This document shows, piece after piece, positions 58,175 to 64,000 of a DNA stretch of 64,000 nt; within the stretch, counting starts at the first letter, position 1; every line of letters begins with the position of its first letter. The position numbers and the translations under genes are program-made. The notes beneath the pieces are model-generated. The model made no database searches. It saw nothing but the letters and a program-made list of their open reading frames with translations, and was not told the origin of the DNA. The DNA comes from Lagopus muta (taxonomy: Eukaryota > Chordata > Aves > Galliformes > Phasianidae): positions 10,769,505 to 10,833,504 of the forward strand of contig NC_064434.1 in assembly GCF_023343835.1 (NCBI RefSeq). Reading direction: 5' to 3'.

Positions 58175-59570
58175 AAAAATAGACTAAGACACATTATTTG
58201 ATTAACTGACTTAAAGAGGAAGAGTTTAAGTACTGCACAACATTTAATGCTGATTCACAAGGGGAAATTCTAGCACTTCGCTTTGTTAAATTAACAACTG
58301 CAGCGAGGTTTTCTTAAGAGAGCATTATTGGGATCCTTGGAAGAAGATGCACCCTGATCAGGAAAATCTTGGTCAGGGTAGAGAAAGGTCTGAGGGGTGC
58401 TGAATGGAGACCACTCAGCAAGCACCTCCATGAGGGTCAGGTGAGGCTGACCAGAGCATCCGGGGTGGTAATTTCTGCACAGATATCTTGCACCTCGCTG
58501 GTTCTTCTGTTGGTCATAGTTTGGATATATTCCCCAACTGATACATCCCCATCACCACAGTGACCCACATGGGTCACACTCTGAATGATCAGTTAAATAC
58601 AATATACAAAACATGTCTTCTCCCCAAAGGAAAGTAACAAGATTATATGTGTTCAAACAAGAAGGCTTTGTAAGGTGATACAGATACTTACATGCATGCC
58701 ACAACAGGAGGACTCAGCTGCTCTGAAGCTTTTCCCTGTTCACTGTCACTAAGTCTACCACAAAGTCTTGGGCTTGCAGTAAATTGGGCCTGGCAGTTGG
58801 AGGATATTTGTGACCGTTGAGAGTAATTTATGTTGAATTTGTGTTTAACGACTTCCCAGCACAAAAGGTGGTGGGTTTTTTTTTTTTTGTTTGTTTGTTT
58901 CTTTGTTTGCTTGTTTTTAACACACTGGTTAAAAAAAAAAAAAAAGACAAAAACCTTCACTTACTGATGTTTTACAGGATGAACACCCAGTCATGAACAA
59001 GTTGTAGTAAGATACACAGATACACATCACAGTTGTTCTAAGGAATATAATTTTCTTGAAGGAATTTTTCCGTACAATAAAATCCCTTCAGGCAAGACTT
59101 ACAAGCTCATTTTATAGTTACATTCTTCAGATTGTCAACATGGGGAGAATATCCTGCCTGTAAGACTTTAGTGCAGAACATACAAAGGGTGATTTTTATT
59201 TGTTCATGCAATTTGTTAGGCTGCTATATGGAAATCAATCAGTTATTTATAGGATGCTCTAAAGCCTACCTTTCATAGCACTAACACCAGAGATAGTAAC
59301 ATGGAAGGTGCTGGCAGAGTGATGCTGGAAAAGGCATTTTGGGGGGGGGAAGAAAAGCAAAACCTGACTTTTACATCTTAAAAAAAATCAGCATGTGATT
59401 TGTCATAGTGTTTTCTTGTGGTACTGCAAAAAAAGAACATCTTAAATCAGGACAGCTGAGGAACACATGCTCTATGCTTTTTTTTTTTTAATATGCTAAC
59501 AACTGAAAATAGTATGTCTTTACAAACCACAGACAAAAAACGAACGGAGTTTAATTCTGCTGGCAACTGA
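58175..59570. other. Non-coding stretch
   Basis: No gene recognised. T-rich and (TTTG)n simple sequence lies near 58873-58918 and an A-run near 58930-58944. Confidence 0.45.
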
Positions 59571-59574
59571 TCAT

Positions 59575-60515
59575 CAGTGGTATTCGTCAGGGGTCAGATC
59601 CTGCTTATTGGTGATCTGGATGAGGGAACTGAGTGCACCCTCAGTAAGTTTGCAGATGACAAAGTTGGGAGGAGGCGTTGATCTACCTGAGGGTAGGAAA
59701 CACTCCACAGAGGAATCTGGATTCCTCTGAGTTGATGGACTGAGGGCAGCTCTAAAGGTTCAGTAAGACCATGTTCCTACACAACAACCTCATGCATCAC
59801 TACAGGCTCAGAGCAGAGTGGCTGCAAAACTGCAGAGGGAAAGGCTCTAAGGGGTATTAACAGCTGCCTAACCATGAGCCAGCAGTACACTCAAGAAGGC
59901 CAACACCATCCTGGCTTGTATCAGCAACAGTGCAGTCAGCACACCAAGGAGATGATCATGGCCCTTGGTGCAGGTGAGGCTGCACCTCAAGCACTACATT
60001 CAGTTTTGCACCCCTCATTACAAGAAAGACACGGAGGCCCTGGAGAAAGGCCATGATGCCATGAGGGGCCTGGAGCATGTCTTATGGGGAGCAGCTGAGG
60101 GAATTGCTGAGACAGAAGAGGCTCAGGGGAGACCTTAGTGCTCTGTACAACTTAGTTGAAAGGAGGTTGTGGTAAAGGAAGTGCTGGCCTCTTCTCCCAA
60201 GTAAATGCAATAGGACAAGAGGTAATGGCCTTGAGTTTTGCCAGAGGAGGATCAGGTTGGAGTTTAAGAAAGATTTCTTCTCAGAAAGTGGTAATTCATA
60301 GGAACAAGCTGCCCAGGGAAGTGGTGGAGTTGCTGTCTCCAGAGGCATTCAAGAAACTAGGAAATGTGACATGGTTGAATGGGGATAGGTTTATGGCTGG
60401 ATGATATGAAATGATGGCAGGGGGGTTGGTCTCAATGGCCTCTAGAGGTCCCTTCCAACCCCTACAATTCTGGGATTCTAGAGGTATTTTCCACCCTTAG
60501 TGATTCTATGATTCA
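59575..60515 (+). mobile_element. CR1 LINE fragment, about 0.94 kb, with reverse-transcriptase remnant
   Basis: The longest CR1 copy here. Near 59645 a frame reads KFADD, the catalytic FADD box of the CR1 reverse transcriptase. Further on come 'aacaccatcctggcttgtatcagcaac', 'cattcagttttgcaccc' and 'ctgggatt' pieces in ORF2 order, then the 3' UTR ('gttggtctcaatggcctctagaggtcccttccaacccctac') and the tail ATTCTGGGATTCTAG with a further GATTCTATGATTC at about 60503. Many stops and gaps: inactive. Confidence 0.9.
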
Positions 60516-60519
60516 TCTA

Positions 60520-63500
60520 GTAAATTTGCACACCAATTTATTCAGAACAGACTGTGATTGAAGTTCCCCCTTCCTGTACCTGAGAATACCAACAGCCTGA
60601 CAAAAAGCCCTTTCAAAAAGAATGTTTGTAGCAGCACACGCAATTTGGCTGAGCAAATAGCATTTTAAAATAAAACAAATGCTCACACACAGCTACTTCA
60701 ACACCAATTTACTTTGCATTATAATTACCCATGAAGCTAGCTTGTTGTATTTCAGTCAGGCATCCAATTTGCTTCAAATATCCATCAGTACATGAGTGTA
60801 GTCAGCAGTTTCCTTTGAGTGAAATTTTCCAAGGATATCTGCCTTCCCAGTTATGCTTAGTGAACAAATCTCCCCAAACCCTACAAGGAAAATTCTTTCA
60901 GGAGACAAAGCTTTGGTTTACCGAACTTTTAAAAGTTTTCTGGTTTTATTTATTAGTCTTAAATTCAGTTCAGTACCGGCAGTAACCACAGTGATGGATA
61001 GGAGGAAGAGAACTGTGCGAGTGGTTCTGTCACCTGCCATCATTCTGTTTTTCTTTTAACAGTTGTTTTCTTTCCTGAAGGGAAAAGCGCTAAATCTAGC
61101 GCTGAGTTTAGCCAGCAGCACTTAAGTTTGCAACAACTCCCAATAATATTCTAACTGCAGTTTCCCTTTTATCTACTGATACAACATGGCAGTGTTTGAC
61201 ACCTTTTTAGACTTGAAAAGACTTTATCTTGTCTCAAGTAGCAGCTGCCATTAGTCTCTTTCACCCCATCTTCCCAGTTTCTTTGTTATATAATAGCATA
61301 CAGCCAAGCCCATGCTAATCCTCAAAATTCAGTTTAGATATCTCATTCTCAAATTAGAAAATATTTCTGTCAACTGCATATTGATTTCATTGATCAATTC
61401 TGTTAAGATAAACACAATGATTTTGAACAAAATTCTTGTTAGCAGCATTTGTGAACATACTCGAGTATGTCAGTAATACGCCCCAATGAAAAAAAGTAAA
61501 AGCAATTGCAGCTCAATAGTGGGCTATACAGAAAATAAGGATTTTTTGATCATTTTCCACTAATATATATATGTATATTTTTCCTATGTATACATTCCCT
61601 GTATCAGTACTTCATGACTTTCTGGTTGATTTCCCCATGGAACTGAAATAGAATCACACGAAGACCCCTAAACATTCCCCCTCGTTAACATATGTTATAT
61701 AAGTGTTCTATGTTAAAGTAGATGTACAATATTGCTTTTAAAATTGAAATAATGGTATTTATACTGCTAAGACAGAACCTAGACTTCTGGTCCGTGTTAC
61801 TCCAGGTTATCAACTAAGAGTGACACCCTCATCAGGAGTGATACACCTGATACAGCTGAGGGAGTGCTTTCATAGGAAATCTTTCAGAGAAGTACTTAAA
61901 GAATGCATCTTACCTGCTCCATCTTCACAGCAGATATAATTTTATTGCTTTGTATGAAGCATCCTGATACAGATTGTTTTGGCTGACTAGGATGGATAAA
62001 TGAAAACATATTCAGTGGTAACAGGCAGATGTGTTACATTCACTTATACTTGCAACCAGTTCAGCATGATCTTTTAGGAATATTTTCTGCAGAAGTTATC
62101 TGTTACACTGATTCAATATGTTTAAACATTTTCTTCACAAATGTTAGAGCCTGCAAAGCAGTCAGCATTGACACTCAGAACAGCTCCAAGGTAGAGAAAT
62201 TGGCCCTAATCCTCGCATTGAGTAAATTACAATAAGGTGAGAACTCCAAATGCATTTAAACTGTGATCTCCCCTCTGCAGAGAATCACAAAGCTGATGAT
62301 ACCCCCCAAGGATAAATGTCCCTATGTTGATTTGCTGCAGTGAGCAGAAATAGTGTGAGAGGTGGTATCCTATGCAGTTATTTTCAAATCTATTGCTGCT
62401 TCTAACTTTCTTCCACTGCAGTTCTTACAAGATCATGAATGCACCTCATTTCTGACTTTCACAATCCATAAAATACAAGTTTGTTGTTAATTATGGCACA
62501 GTATTTTTGGAAAATCCTTCAGTAAGGCAGTCTTTCCAGAAATCTGAAAAGCAACAACTACAACAAAAACTCCTCCAAAAATATAGCTTACCACCAGCTT
62601 TAAACAAAAATCTAGAGCACAGAAATTCACAAAGTATGGGTAAAAATTTATGATCCTTCCAGTAAGTACAGTGCTGATATTTTATTCCTGAAAATTCAAG
62701 CTGCTGATTAGAACCTTCAGTTTTCAAAAATCAGCAGCAAGAAAGAAACAGGATCAAACAAATGTGTTTTCCACACACACACACAGTCTGTCCACAATTG
62801 ACTAGAACATCTGGAATCTCTCCCTTTCTTATTTGCAGGTGACTGCTACTCTGATTCTCCATAGCGTTTCTGTTCTTTCAGCTGTATGCTCACATCATCT
62901 GGGTGGTGAGCCTCCAGAAAGAGCCGTTTCCAATAGTTTTGGAAGTTTTGCTCATCTATACAACTCATTTTTCATTTAGAAAATTTACTACAGATCAGCT
63001 TCTGCTACTTGCCAGAGGCCAAACTAAGAAGTTACCAATTTTACTAACGACAGATTATATTATCTATTTCTTTAAACACAGCTAGAGTTTTGCTTCTTAA
63101 CTTCTAAGGTTTCTGCCTTTGTAAGAAATAATTGACTTTTTCATTAGTGCATGAATAATATAAACCAAGGAGAATATAAACCCTGCACTTATGATGGGCC
63201 TTCATTCTGGCCAGAACAAAGAAAAATTATGAATTAAGTACAGGTAAAGAAGAATTTTCTAATAAGCTTGAGAAGACGATTTTTTTGTTTGTTTATGAAC
63301 AGTTTGCTTGACTATTAAGAGGAAAGAAAAAGCACCTTCAAAAATCAATTGCATTTAAGTTCTCGCTGTAAGATCAAACATTTACAGTACATGATACTCT
63401 TCAGAGAGCCTGCAATACTGTTATCATATTTTGATTTTCTGTATTTAACCTTTCGCTTCATATACATGAACATAAGATGAAATTGCATACCCTGTGTAAA

Positions 63501-64000
63501 TTAAAAATGCCCTAGCTTAGAAACGTGGTTAAAGCTGATATCAAATTTTCTTTAACAGCAGAAGTGACAGCCACAGAACCAGAATATTCTTATATGGCTT
63601 ATTCATTTGGAAGGTGCAAACATTCAAAGAGGTTTATTATAGGGCACAGCATATTATAAATTTAGCTATGCTCAAACATACACCGCAGCATGTCTTCAGA
63701 TGACCTGCTAGAGATAATCAACATATCCAGCATCCCATAATTTGAAAAGCACAGTTTAAACTAGCAGAATTAACTCAGTGGGGCAAATTTGAAAGTTCCA
63801 GCTATAAAGTGCTGTGCTGATTTGCCTTATTAAACACATCCAATAACAGGCATTTTTTACTAAGTTTGTTTGCATAAGCAGAAGGACTAATAGCCTTAAC
63901 AACCTGGCAGGGAAAAAAAGACTTCATAATTCAAAAGTACCAATCCTGCTCCCTTGTATACCAGAGTCTGTTGTTTACTCATTCAGAACATAACCAAGCC
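60520..64000. other. Non-coding stretch to the right edge
   Basis: AT-rich, no exon chain or recognised repeat apart from a short (CA)n near 62774. GEN1 is expected further right by synteny, but no GEN1 exon is seen. Confidence 0.45.

Overview
The window is vertebrate nuclear DNA, almost certainly from a bird and probably galliform. It is strewn with 5'-truncated CR1 LINE copies (tails rich in ATTCTATGATTCTATG or the reverse complement). It shows no Alu- or B1-like SINEs, its protein genes are split by GT-AG introns, and two recognisable vertebrate genes are present. Bacterial features such as operons, ribosome binding sites or CRISPR do not apply.

Layout. (1) 1-10.4 kb: non-coding, CR1-rich. 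I infer that it is intron 1 of a minus-strand gene whose coding exon lies left of the window. (2) 10.43-11.35 kb: a strong CpG island with several good minus-strand splice donors. From the known vertebrate order GEN1-MSGN1-KCNS3 and the orientation of MSGN1 here, it is best read as the promoter and non-coding first exon of KCNS3. A 0.3-kb pyrimidine tract, mainly (TTCCC)n, lies just upstream of it. (3) 12-26.2 kb: intergenic with scattered CR1. (4) 26.2-37.8 kb, plus strand: a complete zona pellucida egg-coat gene, best matching ZPAX. I reconstructed 22 phase-compatible coding exons, from a TATA box through a 23-nt signal-peptide start exon to a poly(A) signal; the protein is 906 aa, or 933 aa if the last 81-nt intron is retained. 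(5) 37.8-46.4 kb: intergenic, including a 573-bp array of a CpG-rich, Z-DNA-prone 14-bp repeat lying inside a CR1 copy. (6) 47.02-47.53 kb, minus strand: the intronless bHLH gene MSGN1 (mesogenin 1) with a TATA-like box and candidate TCF/LEF sites. (7) 47.8-64 kb: non-coding DNA upstream of MSGN1, where GEN1 would be expected beyond the right edge, with several CR1 copies including one of about 0.94 kb.

The genes share no evident pathway: an oocyte coat protein, a presomitic-mesoderm transcription factor and, by inference, a potassium-channel subunit. ZPAX and MSGN1 converge tail to tail; ZPAX and the CpG-island gene diverge. I see no wholly new system. The points most worth checking are the alternative C-terminus of ZPAX with no membrane anchor, the 14-bp array, and the repeat tract beside the CpG island.
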